Part shown: piece by piece, positions 49,393-58,673 of the stretch
Position numbering within the stretch: position 1 is the first letter of the stretch
Layout: each line of letters starts with the position of its first letter
Assembly (NCBI GenBank): GCA_019058275.1
Contig: JAHLVW010000050.1
Span: 1 to 64,000, forward strand
Reading direction: 5' to 3'
DNA: 64,000 nt
Origin: Candidatus Heimdallarchaeota archaeon
Lineage (GTDB): Archaea; Asgardarchaeota; Heimdallarchaeia; JABLTI01
The notes under the pieces: model-generated
Seen by the model: only the letters and a program-made list of their open reading frames with translations
Told to the model about the DNA's origin: nothing
The model's database searches: none
Translations under genes and position numbers: made by a program

Positions 49393-49456
49393 ATTTGAGT
49401 TCTTGCAAAAACATCTGTGATGATTGGAATGATAGGTATATTAGCCTGATGGTTGG

Positions 49457-49768
49457 GTGCTTAAACCCGATGATACTTTAACCTTTTCAATGGAAGCAGT
49501 AATTTTTCTTGGTTTTATAATCAAAAGCATTTTTCTCTTTTTACTTCACAATAAATTTCCACAACTTACAAGAAATGGTTGGATTGAATTGGTAATTGGG
49601 GCACCATGTATTGCTCTTAAAGGTCTCTTTGATGGACTAGATACTATTGCACCTGATGGATTATCACATGATATATTTGATAGTAGGGAAGCAACATTCA
49701 TGTTTATTGGTTTAATACTACTTGGTGTAGGTTTACTCCGCATAGCGTTATATAGCGCAAAAGTTTGA
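49457..49768 (+). CDS. Small membrane protein, paralogue of the next gene
   Basis: A 103-aa protein with about three membrane helices. Its core, GWIELVIGAPCIALKGLFDG, then FIGLILLGVGLLRIALYSAK, aligns with the 131-aa neighbour (GSIEMFIFVILDLAHAGMNL, then GFFRFFLFSARLF). A conserved Phe-Asp between helices (LFDG versus LFDE) and a Ser-Ala near the end are shared. Start GTG 49457; ATG 49490 is an alternative. The stop overlaps a possible start of the next gene. Function unknown. Confidence 0.65.
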   Translation: MLKPDDTLTFSMEAVIFLGFIIKSIFLFLLHNKFPQLTRNGWIELVIGAPCIALKGLFDGLDTIAPDGLSHDIFDSREATFMFIGLILLGVGLLRIALYSAKV

Positions 49769-49782
49769 GAGGTACACTAGAA

Positions 49783-50178
49783 ATGCCAACAATAGCAGCA
49801 TTTATTGATCATTGGATTACAGAATTTAATCTTTCAGATGTTAGAGATATAATACTCGAATCTTTAGCAATTGTTGCGTTTCTATTCTTGCTAGTTGTTA
49901 TTATTATTGCTATGACAAAAGCTCCAATGCTTATAGGCCATGGTTCAATAGAGATGTTTATCTTTGTGATTCTTGATTTAGCACATGCAGGAATGAATCT
50001 ATTTGATGAATTTGCTTGGATTACAAATTATGATCTCTGGAAGTCATTGAAAGATATTTTCTTATTAGCTGGTGCAGTAGTCTTAGTTATAGGATTCTTC
50101 AGATTCTTTTTGTTTTCCGCAAGATTATTTGGAGAAGATATTAAGAAACCAATCTCTGAAGAAGTCGTTGAATATTAA
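49783..50178 (+). CDS. Small membrane protein, second copy
   Basis: A 131-aa protein with about three to four membrane helices; ATG 49783 is preceded by GAGAGGT at good distance, while TTG 49765 overlaps the previous gene's stop. Related to the 103-aa protein just upstream but with a longer N-terminus (amphipathic helix, DHWITEFNLSDVRDI) and a charged tail. Together with the V4R gene 14 bases downstream it forms one transcription unit. The pair could form a heteromeric membrane sensor or anchor; inference. Confidence 0.65.
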   Translation: MPTIAAFIDHWITEFNLSDVRDIILESLAIVAFLFLLVVIIIAMTKAPMLIGHGSIEMFIFVILDLAHAGMNLFDEFAWITNYDLWKSLKDIFLLAGAVVLVIGFFRFFLFSARLFGEDIKKPISEEVVEY

Positions 50179-50192
50179 GTGTTAAAAGGCAG

Positions 50193-51122
50193 ATGGAAAA
50201 TCCTTTTAACAACTTCTTATATTTTAAACTTAAAGTTGATATGATAAGAATGATTGATGAATTCTTTATCCTGAGAAGAGATGGATTACCTTTATTCCAT
50301 ATTACACTGGAAGAGAATTCATATATTATTCAAATGCCAACAGATCTTTTTGCAGGTTTTTCCAGTGCAATAGTTGCTTTTGCTTCTGAGCTAGGATCTG
50401 GTCATTTATCCAAAATTGAAATAGAAGATCAGATTTACGTTTATAAGGTTATGAAAGATTTCATTACAGTAGCAAGAATATCGTCTGATGATGACGAAAC
50501 AACAGCTGAACATGTAGTGGCAATTCTTTACAGAGAATTTGTAAGTGAATATAGAGATGAGCTTAAAGACTATGAGGGGACTGTTAGAAGAGATGTGTTC
50601 TTCCCCTTTTCTGAAAAGGTAAAAGAGATAATTGCTAAGTGTGAGAGAATAGCTAAGAAAAACCCTCATCTGCTAGCAAACATACCCCCCAGTATTGAAT
50701 TAGATGCTATAGAGAAATTAAGTGACTTTTCTGAAGAACTCGTTGATTTTTTCCCAGAAGCAACTATCAAGCTAACCAAAGAATTTCAAAGGAAGTTACC
50801 TGATGATTTAATGAATTATACCATGTTCAAATTAGGGAAAGAAGTTGGTAAGGATGTTGCTCAAAAGAAAATCAAAAAGAAAGTGAATGATAAATCACTC
50901 ATGAAGTTACTTAAGAAAATCAGTGTTTGTTCTTTAGATGAAAATATTGTTACTCTTCGAATCTGTCCTTTCTGTAGAGGAAGAGAAACAGAAGAACATG
51001 ATTGTGATTTCGTTGCAGGATTTATTGAAGGAGCATATAACGATTCAAGTATTTCAGCAAGAGAGATCAATTGCCATGCTGTTGGTGATAAGCATTGTAA
51101 ATTTAGAATTTACAAAAATTAA
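50193..51122 (+). CDS. Longin-like sensor with C-terminal V4R domain
   Basis: A 309-aa soluble protein. Residues about 20-98 (MIDEFFILRRDGLPLFHITL, then FAGFSSAIVAFASELGSG) match the longin/roadblock-like domains found in archaeal sensors. A helical linker (100-230) follows. Residues about 240-309 are a V4R domain with its cysteine pattern C258-x2-C261, C271 and C294...C302 (CPFCRG, DCDFVAGF, NCHAVGDKHCKFRI). V4R domains bind small hydrocarbon or tetrapyrrole ligands and often a metal. It is the last gene of an operon with two small membrane proteins, suggesting membrane-linked ligand sensing. Confidence 0.8.
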   Translation: MENPFNNFLYFKLKVDMIRMIDEFFILRRDGLPLFHITLEENSYIIQMPTDLFAGFSSAIVAFASELGSGHLSKIEIEDQIYVYKVMKDFITVARISSDDDETTAEHVVAILYREFVSEYRDELKDYEGTVRRDVFFPFSEKVKEIIAKCERIAKKNPHLLANIPPSIELDAIEKLSDFSEELVDFFPEATIKLTKEFQRKLPDDLMNYTMFKLGKEVGKDVAQKKIKKKVNDKSLMKLLKKISVCSLDENIVTLRICPFCRGRETEEHDCDFVAGFIEGAYNDSSISAREINCHAVGDKHCKFRIYKN

Positions 51123-51140
51123 TGATTTTATGATTCAATT

Positions 51141-52610
51141 CTAGATTTTTACTTCTTTATAGAAATCAGGATGATACCTTACAGTTCTACTTTTTCCTTG
51201 TCCATAGATTTCTAATTTTAGCTTATTTACTAATTTAATCTCATCTAATATAAACAAATCATTATCAAGACCTCGTTGGAAGAGATCAAAACTATAAAGT
51301 GAATCATAAAGATCTTTCTTGAAATCTTCTTCATTCTTAACAAATTCAGGTTCAACAGATAAAATGATTTTTGGTCTGAAATTTTCTCTAGTAACAAGTA
51401 CTTCCCAAAGATTTACTTTTCCTGAATTGAATTCTTTACGTAGTAATTGATCGAAAATAATCGCTGAAAGCCTGATAATTCCTAGATTTATTATGCTATC
51501 AGTTCTTCCAATGATCTTTACTTTTGGACCATCTTCTCCACAACTACATTCATCTGATGAAACAATCTTTATTGAATCTCTAACACGATAACGAATCATT
51601 GGTAAAGCTTCTTTGAAATCGGTTATTACCATTTCTCCGGTCATTCCCTTCTCAGCTTCTGAAAAAAGAACCGCTTCTGGGACATATTCGGGATCATTAG
51701 CTTCTTTTTCCAATTCTTTTTCTGGAATTATTTCCATTATCGCATTCTCACTTGGAAAGTGCATACCATTATGTTCTTGACATTCATATCCTCCACTAAA
51801 TCCTTCTGTGAATGCAAAAAGATCAAATGCTTCAAGACCCCATTTATCTTCAATTGCTTTTCTGAAAGGATCCAATGATTCTCCTCCAAAGAATCCATGA
51901 GTCATGTCTTTGAAAATATTTTTAGGATAAATCTTCTTTATTTTTGTAGCAATTGAAGCTATTCTAAGCTTGATACTTTTTTGTATTTCAGCTTGTCTTT
52001 TCAATATTTTAGGAGTATTTTCAGCTACTTCTTCTGCCATTCTTAGTGCAAGAGATGGTGTTCCTAATATAACAGTAGGTTTTCGTTTCATCAACAAACC
52101 AAAACCATCTTGTACATATTCAGGCGTAAATGCTAAAACTTCAATAGGATATCCTAAATCACCAGTATTTTGTAGCAATTTAAATGGAGCAATTCCTGAG
52201 ATAAAAGGAGGAGGTAGAACTATAGATAGAACTCTTGCTTTAGCTGAAACGAATTTTAGGAGTGTTTTAGCTAGTCCAATTCCAGCTATCTTATAATCAT
52301 TAAATGTCCAAGGTATCCACTTCTTATTACCCATTGACCCAGATGTCGTATACCAAAAACCAACTGTTTCTGTTAAGATTATGTCTTCAACAGTATTGTT
52401 TTCCCAAGTAATTCTTAAATCATCAGCACTTATGAAAGGTAGTGATTTTAATCCTTTGTAGCCTTTTAATTTAGAAATATCAACTTTTGTTTCCTTCCAC
52501 TTGTTATGATAGAGTGCTGATTTGTAGGCTTTTTGTAATAACTCAGTATCATCTATCCGTTTCTCATGAGCATTATAGAGTTCTTGGTATTGGGACAAAC
52601 ATTTCAACAT
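51141..52610 (-). CDS. PaaK-like adenylate-forming enzyme
   Basis: A 489-aa member of the phenylacetate-CoA ligase (PaaK) group of adenylating enzymes. AMP-binding motif TTSGSMGNKKWIPWT, then GTPSLALRMAEE, FGGESL, AFTEGFSGGYECQEHNGMHF, PMIRYRVRDS and IGRTDSI. Cysteines in CQEH and CSCGED match the metal-binding pairs of this group. Function could be aryl-CoA formation or capsule-related adenylation. Divergent from a second PaaK-like gene at 52696. Confidence 0.85.
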   Translation of the reverse strand: MLKCLSQYQELYNAHEKRIDDTELLQKAYKSALYHNKWKETKVDISKLKGYKGLKSLPFISADDLRITWENNTVEDIILTETVGFWYTTSGSMGNKKWIPWTFNDYKIAGIGLAKTLLKFVSAKARVLSIVLPPPFISGIAPFKLLQNTGDLGYPIEVLAFTPEYVQDGFGLLMKRKPTVILGTPSLALRMAEEVAENTPKILKRQAEIQKSIKLRIASIATKIKKIYPKNIFKDMTHGFFGGESLDPFRKAIEDKWGLEAFDLFAFTEGFSGGYECQEHNGMHFPSENAIMEIIPEKELEKEANDPEYVPEAVLFSEAEKGMTGEMVITDFKEALPMIRYRVRDSIKIVSSDECSCGEDGPKVKIIGRTDSIINLGIIRLSAIIFDQLLRKEFNSGKVNLWEVLVTRENFRPKIILSVEPEFVKNEEDFKKDLYDSLYSFDLFQRGLDNDLFILDEIKLVNKLKLEIYGQGKSRTVRYHPDFYKEVKI

Positions 52611-52695
52611 CCTTAAATTACATTACCGTTATATGAGCTATAGTTGGATATATAAAAATAGCTTAAACCGTAAAAATGTGTAAACTTCGTTATAT
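52611..52695. promoter_or_regulatory. Shared divergent promoter of two PaaK-like genes
   Basis: Only 85 bases separate the two start codons. GGATATATAAAAATA at 52647-52661 could serve as a TATA box for either direction, about 35-50 bases from each start. CGTTATATATG at 52688 overlaps the plus-strand start codon. The genes are likely co-regulated. Confidence 0.45.
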
Positions 52696-54087
52696 ATGTT
52701 GGTGTTAAAGAAAGTGGTACTTGACAGCATTAAATCCTTTGTAATAAAACAAAGAATGAGACAAATAAGAAAAGAGCTTTCAGATATCAATCTAGAGAAA
52801 GTAGAAAAACAAATAGCTAATGTTAATTGGCGTACAATTAATGCTTTTAAGAAATTTAATATTATAAAAGAACTCAAACATAGTGCTGAAAATTCTCCCT
52901 ATTATCGAGATAAAATCCCAGAACTCATTAAAGGGATTAACTACAAGAATGCATTATCAATTATTCCTAAATTACCTTTTACAACTTCAGCAGAAGTCTC
53001 AGTTAATTCAAAACAATTCCTTGCGGTGCCTAAATCTGAAGTTGCAGGATTGCATTTCACCTATGGCACAACTGGTGGTAAAAAAACTATCTATAATACA
53101 AAAAGAGATCTTAATTTAATCAATTATAGTTACACTTTGGGTTTCATCAATTGTGGTATAGAGAAGAAGGACATTGCTCAAATTGTTTATTCATTTGGTG
53201 TATGGCAATTAGCTGAATACATACTAAGTGCTCTTAGATCAGTAGGGATAATTACTATTCCAACAGGTAACTATGTTAGTTTTCAAGATCAAGAAGAGTA
53301 TATTGAAAAATTTGGTACTAATGTTATTTTTGGCACTCCTTCTTATGTTTATAATCTATCAAGAGAGATAGATCTTTCAACTAAGGTAAAGGCAAATATG
53401 AAAGCTATACTTGTAGGTGGTGAAGGACTGCCTGAGCACCGAAGAAAGGTCATTGAAGAAAAGCTTGGGGGTGAAGTTTTCATAAACTATGGGTTAAATG
53501 AATTTGGTGGGGGTATTGGTTCTGAATGTAAATGCCATAATGGTTATCACATCTTCCCAAATGTTATTTATGAAATAATAGATCCAAAAACTACTGAACC
53601 TGTTGAAAGGGAGGAATATGGTGAGCTAGTTTTGACTTCTCTACGAAGAGAAGCTATGCCTTTGATTAGATATCGTACTGGTGATATTACAAGAATAATT
53701 GATGGTGAATGTGATTGTGGTTTAAAGCTTCCTCGCATTGATCAGCTTAAAGGAAGAACAGATGACAGAGTAGTAATCGGAGCAGCAGAGAAATACTACC
53801 CTATAGTTTTTGATAAGCTATTTGATTCAGTTGATGAAATTAAAGACTATTGGATTGAAGTTGTTAGTGAAAATGATAGAGATTCATTAAAAACATATAT
53901 TTCTGCGAGAAAACCATCAGAGAAGCTTAAAGCTAAAATTCTTGAAAAATTCTACTCACTTGATTCACTTAAAATAGATATTGAAACTACGAAGACTGTT
54001 AATAAGCCAGAAATCATTTTCATTGACAAATTGCCCAATAGTGCTAAAAGAAGAAGATTAGTTGATAAACGAAAGTTCAAAACGTGA
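52696..54087 (+). CDS. PaaK-like adenylate-forming enzyme, second copy
   Basis: A 463-aa PaaK-group protein. AMP-binding motif TYGTTGGKKTIYNT, GTPSYVYNLS, VGGEGLPEHRRK, NYGLNEFGGGIGSECKCHNG, PLIRYRTGDITR and LKGRTDDRV. The metal-binding cysteine pairs (CKCHNGYH, CDCG) are kept. ATG 52696. An M23-like gene follows after seven bases and may share the transcript, hinting at a cell-surface role; that link is inference. Confidence 0.85.
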   Translation: MLVLKKVVLDSIKSFVIKQRMRQIRKELSDINLEKVEKQIANVNWRTINAFKKFNIIKELKHSAENSPYYRDKIPELIKGINYKNALSIIPKLPFTTSAEVSVNSKQFLAVPKSEVAGLHFTYGTTGGKKTIYNTKRDLNLINYSYTLGFINCGIEKKDIAQIVYSFGVWQLAEYILSALRSVGIITIPTGNYVSFQDQEEYIEKFGTNVIFGTPSYVYNLSREIDLSTKVKANMKAILVGGEGLPEHRRKVIEEKLGGEVFINYGLNEFGGGIGSECKCHNGYHIFPNVIYEIIDPKTTEPVEREEYGELVLTSLRREAMPLIRYRTGDITRIIDGECDCGLKLPRIDQLKGRTDDRVVIGAAEKYYPIVFDKLFDSVDEIKDYWIEVVSENDRDSLKTYISARKPSEKLKAKILEKFYSLDSLKIDIETTKTVNKPEIIFIDKLPNSAKRRRLVDKRKFKT

Positions 54088-54094
54088 GAACTGA

Positions 54095-54727
54095 ATGAAT
54101 AGGTCAGTCAAGATGAAAAAAGGTGTTAAAATTACCCTAATAGTACTTAGTTCAATTTTAATAGTAACAGGAATTATAATTCCAACACTACCTTTTATGA
54201 TGAAATGGGATCCAGCTTATGGCACTCCTGTTCTTGAGTTTCCTTTTGAAAATCCTGATGATATTATTTGGCTAAGAGGTTATAATCTCATAGAGGAAGA
54301 ATCTGATGGAGGGCATCATATAGGCATCGATCTTGAGATTGAAAATGCTTCAACAGTGATTTCCCCTTGTACTGGAACAGTCGGATTGATTAGCTCATCA
54401 ATAAACACAAACAAAGGACATATCATGATTAGTATAAATATTAGAATAAATCTTGTATGGTCAATTATGCTTGTTTTCGAACCATATTCAAATTCCACTG
54501 AATTTCACGAAACTCAATTATCCAATATCTATGTCAAATCTGGACAAAGAGTTGAAGTGGGGGATGAAATTGGCATTCTTCTCAACGGTGGCGAATTTCC
54601 ACACATACATTTCACTGTAAGAAAATATTTCAAAGATGTTTGTCCATTTGACTATTCTTCAGATGAATCGAAGGCAGCGTTTCTTGAGATAGCAGAACGG
54701 ACCAATAGTACAATTTGCTATCCTTAA
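54095..54727 (+). CDS. Membrane-anchored M23-like peptidase
   Basis: A 210-aa protein with an N-terminal membrane helix (about 11-32) and an external M23 (LytM-type) domain. Zinc ligands: H75-x3-D79 in GGHHIGIDLE and H170-x-H172 in FPHIHF. The middle catalytic histidine region (usually Y-x-H-L) reads VFEPYS, so the enzyme may be inactive or act on an unusual substrate. Archaea lack murein, so it may cut pseudomurein or proteins, or be a binding module. ATG 54095 or ATG 54113. Confidence 0.75.
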   Translation: MNRSVKMKKGVKITLIVLSSILIVTGIIIPTLPFMMKWDPAYGTPVLEFPFENPDDIIWLRGYNLIEEESDGGHHIGIDLEIENASTVISPCTGTVGLISSSINTNKGHIMISINIRINLVWSIMLVFEPYSNSTEFHETQLSNIYVKSGQRVEVGDEIGILLNGGEFPHIHFTVRKYFKDVCPFDYSSDESKAAFLEIAERTNSTICYP

Positions 54728-54813
54728 ATTCGTAACTTTATAAATTACAATGATAAAGTTATGAATTAGAATAGCTATAATTTTACTATAAGTATTTCAT
54801 GAGTTGATGTCCT

Positions 54814-55542
54814 TTGTGTGGAAGATTTGCTAGGTTTTCACCAGCCCATGTTTTTAGAATGCTCTTTCAATTAGATGAATTTGCTGATCTACCTCCACAG
54901 TATAACATTGCTCCCGGTCAAGATATTTACGCTGTGAGAGGAATTATCATGAGAGATGAACAAGCAAGAAGCGCTTCTACAGGAAGTTTCCAAAAGGAGG
55001 TTGCCCCTTTAAGATGGGGATTGATTCCCTTCTGGTCAAAAGAACCTAAGAGTGGTCCAATTAACGCTAGATCTGAAACGGTTACTGAAAAACCGACCTT
55101 TAAGGCATCATTTAAACAACGTCGTTGCTTAATTCCAGCTGATGGTTTCTATGAATGGCAGAAAAAGAGCGAAGGACCCAAGCAACCCTTTTTCATTCAT
55201 ATGAAAGACAAAAAACCCTTTGCTTTAGCAGGCATCTGGGATATTTGGAAAAATCTCGATGGAGACAAAATTGAATCTTGTTCTATTTTAACAACTGAGC
55301 CAAATGAAGTTGTTAAACCAATTCATAAACGCATGCCCGTTATTATCGAACCCAAGAAATTTGATACTTGGTTAGATACCTCTAAACAGAACTTAGACGA
55401 AGCATTAGCTATGCTTAAACCATATGATGCAAAGGCAATGGAAGCACATACAGTCAATCTTTATGTTAATAGCCCAAGTAACAAAGGAGAGAAATGCATC
55501 GAAGAGTTCCATGAGAAATACAAACAGCAGAAATTATTCTGA
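54814..55542 (+). CDS. SRAP protein (YedK/HMCES-like)
   Basis: Forms a covalent thiazolidine link with abasic sites in single-stranded DNA, shielding them. Start TTG 54814 leaves the catalytic C2 right after the initiator (MCGRFARF), as required. Other active-site residues: N84 (NARSET), E114 (GFYEW) and H171 (HKRMP), matching YedK C2/N75/E105/H160. Length 242 aa is typical. The next gene is a family B polymerase on the same strand, 206 bases on; both point to handling of damaged templates. Confidence 0.93.
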   Translation: MCGRFARFSPAHVFRMLFQLDEFADLPPQYNIAPGQDIYAVRGIIMRDEQARSASTGSFQKEVAPLRWGLIPFWSKEPKSGPINARSETVTEKPTFKASFKQRRCLIPADGFYEWQKKSEGPKQPFFIHMKDKKPFALAGIWDIWKNLDGDKIESCSILTTEPNEVVKPIHKRMPVIIEPKKFDTWLDTSKQNLDEALAMLKPYDAKAMEAHTVNLYVNSPSNKGEKCIEEFHEKYKQQKLF

Positions 55543-55690
55543 ACAGCTGATTTTTCGAAAAATTTTTCCACGGAATTAAAGCATTCCATGCATTTCTGTC
55601 GACAAAAATACTTGCAGTTACCCCTCTCACTTTGAGTCTTTTATTTATTAGAAAATGGACTGTATATTCTTCGAAATTGAACTGAGGATT

Positions 55691-55700
55691 GTGTTAACAC
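55691..55700. promoter_or_regulatory. Palindrome upstream of polB
   Basis: GTGTTAACAC, a perfect ten-base palindrome, lies about 50 bases before the polB start. A second palindrome TTTTTCGAAAAA (about 55552-55563) follows the SRAP stop. Two copies of CGGAGAC sit just before the start codon. Candidate operators; no known consensus is recognised. Confidence 0.3.
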
Positions 55701-55748
55701 CACTTGAATCTGGAGAAAGGAGCAATTTAACCGGAGACCACGGAGACT

Positions 55749-58673
55749 GTGAACCAAAAACAAGAGGTTAGGTTCTTACTGACTGACCTTGATTACAAGA
55801 TACCAGAAGAAGAGGGTCAGCTGCCTGTGATTATACTATATGGGAAAACAAAAGATGCTCAAGTTCTTGTAAAGGTTCGAGGTTTTATACCCTATCTCTA
55901 TATGAAGAAGAATAAAGATATTGAGTTTGTCATACAAAATGACCCACTAATCAGCCGTTGGCAGAAAGGAATGGAAGAAGTCACTCTAAGACGATACTTC
56001 TGGGCTGGTGAAAGATTGAAACTCATCAAGTTGTATGGAGTAAACCCTCGAGAGATTAATTCCATTGGAAGAGAATTAGAGAAGCTGGGTCTCGAAACGT
56101 TTGAAACTGATATTCCTTATCTTAAACGATTTTTAATTGATAATAATATCAAATGCTTGAATGTGATAGCAGTAAAGGCCTCTAAAGTTGAACGAAGGGA
56201 GAAAGAACTTTATCTCGAAGCAAATTTCGAAGATATCTACACGGTATCAGACTCAGAAATTACTACTCCTGTATTGTTCTACCCACTAAAGGTTATGGCT
56301 ATCAATGTAAAGATTGCTCGAGATAATGAAACTGTTCAAGAATTATTACGGAAGAAGAATAGGCCAATCATTGCTATTAGTGCTATTTGGGGCACAAGCG
56401 CTAAACCAGAAAACGGTAAATTGTTTTTACTACAAGAAAATTCAGAAGAGGGCGAAAAAAGGGTCATAATGGAGTTCATTAGCTTTCTTCAAGAGGTTCA
56501 ACCAGATATCTTATGTACCTTTCAGGGAGACAGCTTTGATTTACCATATCTTTACCATCAGATGAATGTCTTGGGAATTCCTTCTTTCTTGTTATCATTA
56601 TTTAGGGACGAACCAAGCTACTTCTCCAGACAGTTATTATCTTATCGAATGAAAGGAAGAATGTCTTTCGACCTTGCTTTGAGAACATGGGGTATTCATC
56701 CAGCTTCTGGCAAAAAAGGGTTGTACGATGTTTCAGAAGAGGTTCTCGGTAGAGGGAAATTTGGGATCAAGCAAGACAACAAATATGATTTCATCTCACA
56801 TTCAACTGGACTTGGAGAAGCAAATGCAGACATAGCAGTTTGGAGCCTCTGGAAGAGAGGGATATTTCACGGGGAAAAAGAAAGCTTAAGTTTACTAGCA
56901 AAACAATGTTTTTACGACTGCAAACTCATTTTTGATCTTTATTGGAAACTTGGGATGACTGGTTGGATTGAAACATTGCGAGTAACAGGTTTTCCAACTG
57001 CAGAAAGCAATAGCTGCACAGAACGTTTGAACGGAGAATTTGAACTGATGCGCTACATGCGCAGAAAGGGGATTTTGATACCAAATCGTCCAGATCCTAA
57101 ACAAGTCGAAAAGAATAGAATAATTCGTGAAATGCATCCCCATGAAGGAGGAACAGTTCTATATCCAAAAGGATCTCTTCACACAGGAGTTCTGATTGCT
57201 GATTTCAGATCAATGTATCCGAGTGTTATGATTGCTGAAAATATCGGAGGGGAAACCCTTAAGCAGTGGATAGAAGCGAGTGACTATGGCGATCCAAAGA
57301 AGCTGTTTGATAAGCAATCACGATCGTGTCTATCAATTATGGAAGAAACATTGATTAGTAAAAGAATCCACAAGAAGGATGAAATAAAACGACTAACGAA
57401 GCTGCTAGAAGAAACAAGCAATCATGATGAAAAAAGAAAAATCCAAGATACAATTGGAATTCTCGAGAGAGAGCAAAACTCAATGAAAATAGTAGCGAAT
57501 TCCATGTACGGAGCTCATTTTTACATTCGCAGTCGCTTCTATACTCAGACATTGGCGTCGGCTATTAGTGATAGCGCTAGAACATACCTTTTGGGCATCG
57601 AAGAGAGCCTTGAAGGTGTTTCCAAGAGAATCACCCCTTGTGAGTTGATTTATGGAGATACTGACTCTACTTTTATCAAAATCCTAGATGAATCTATTTT
57701 CAATGAGATTTACGCTGAAACCAGTCTTGAGAAAAAAGAACGGCTCATAGGCAAGCTAATGCGCACTGTTAATTCGATTATTAAAGAGCTCAATAGCAAA
57801 CTTCCAAATCCTCTCGAGTTAAAGTTTGAAGACATCGTTTATCGAGTTATCTTTAAACCAGATAGAAAGAAAGCCTACAGCTATGTCAGCCTTCTTACTG
57901 ATGATTTCAAAGTCAAGGGGTTTGAAGCTGTTCGTTCTGATTGGTCCCCTCTTGCAAGAATCGCTCAAAGAAAAGTGTTGGACATTTTACTTCGGCATCC
58001 AAAAAACTCTCGAGATGGTGAGAGTGAGTTTCAAACTGCACGACAATTTTTGAGGGCACTTGGTGTAAAAGTGCTTCAAATGTCCACAGAAGAATTGCTT
58101 CCTAAAGTGGTAATTCTCTCACCTATTCGTCGCCCACCTAAAGATTACAAAGCAAAAGCACCTGCAGTCCAAGCTTTTGTCGATTTCGCCCGACGGGAGC
58201 AGCTACAAGCAGAGAAGGAATGGATGGACTACGACAAGTTCCCATGGGTAATCATTGCTGGAGAAGGACTTGTTTATGATCGAACTAGGCATCCAAAATA
58301 CGTAGAGGACATCGACCGAGAACACTATGTTACCGAAATGCTTCGCTGTTGTGAAGATCTGAGGGTAAAAGTTTCTTTGAAAGAGGTCAAAGGAGCGCTT
58401 CCGGTTGGCAGATTAGATCACTTCTTTGAAAATGCTCAAGATTTAAGAGCTGAAGAAGATGACAAACTGACAATTATTGTAGATGAGGATCAGCTCATGT
58501 TAGAAAAAGAAGAGTCAGTTATCATTGAGATCATTAAACCAGTTCAAAAAGGTGAATTGGAATGGAAAAACAAAAGTAAAGGTATACGAAGGAACGTCAA
58601 AAGACAGCGAGCTGCTGGTCAAGCAGCTTTAACGTTATATGCTAACTCTCCTGATGATCAGGTTGAAGAATAA
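55749..58673 (+). CDS. Family B DNA polymerase, exonuclease motifs degraded
   Basis: A 974-aa B-family polymerase from GTG 55749. Polymerase motifs are intact: motif A DFRSMYPSVM with D485, motif B KIVANSMYG, motif C YGDTDST with D637 and D639. The N-terminal part keeps the fold but Exo I, normally D-x-E, reads I185-N186-V187-K188, so both acidic residues are gone; Exo II keeps FD (GDSFDLPYL) and Exo III keeps one Asp (FYDCKL) but loses the Tyr at minus four. It is likely exonuclease-deficient. A PIP-like QAALTLY occurs near the C-terminus. It resembles accessory archaeal PolB rather than a replicative one. The stop overlaps the convergent hydrolase gene by 32 bases. Confidence 0.9.
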   Translation: MNQKQEVRFLLTDLDYKIPEEEGQLPVIILYGKTKDAQVLVKVRGFIPYLYMKKNKDIEFVIQNDPLISRWQKGMEEVTLRRYFWAGERLKLIKLYGVNPREINSIGRELEKLGLETFETDIPYLKRFLIDNNIKCLNVIAVKASKVERREKELYLEANFEDIYTVSDSEITTPVLFYPLKVMAINVKIARDNETVQELLRKKNRPIIAISAIWGTSAKPENGKLFLLQENSEEGEKRVIMEFISFLQEVQPDILCTFQGDSFDLPYLYHQMNVLGIPSFLLSLFRDEPSYFSRQLLSYRMKGRMSFDLALRTWGIHPASGKKGLYDVSEEVLGRGKFGIKQDNKYDFISHSTGLGEANADIAVWSLWKRGIFHGEKESLSLLAKQCFYDCKLIFDLYWKLGMTGWIETLRVTGFPTAESNSCTERLNGEFELMRYMRRKGILIPNRPDPKQVEKNRIIREMHPHEGGTVLYPKGSLHTGVLIADFRSMYPSVMIAENIGGETLKQWIEASDYGDPKKLFDKQSRSCLSIMEETLISKRIHKKDEIKRLTKLLEETSNHDEKRKIQDTIGILEREQNSMKIVANSMYGAHFYIRSRFYTQTLASAISDSARTYLLGIEESLEGVSKRITPCELIYGDTDSTFIKILDESIFNEIYAETSLEKKERLIGKLMRTVNSIIKELNSKLPNPLELKFEDIVYRVIFKPDRKKAYSYVSLLTDDFKVKGFEAVRSDWSPLARIAQRKVLDILLRHPKNSRDGESEFQTARQFLRALGVKVLQMSTEELLPKVVILSPIRRPPKDYKAKAPAVQAFVDFARREQLQAEKEWMDYDKFPWVIIAGEGLVYDRTRHPKYVEDIDREHYVTEMLRCCEDLRVKVSLKEVKGALPVGRLDHFFENAQDLRAEEDDKLTIIVDEDQLMLEKEESVIIEIIKPVQKGELEWKNKSKGIRRNVKRQRAAGQAALTLYANSPDDQVEE

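Noticed and set aside
54095-54727. Cell-wall peptidoglycan hydrolase
   Set aside because: The M23 ligands are there, but the middle catalytic His is missing and archaea lack murein, so that activity is not claimed.
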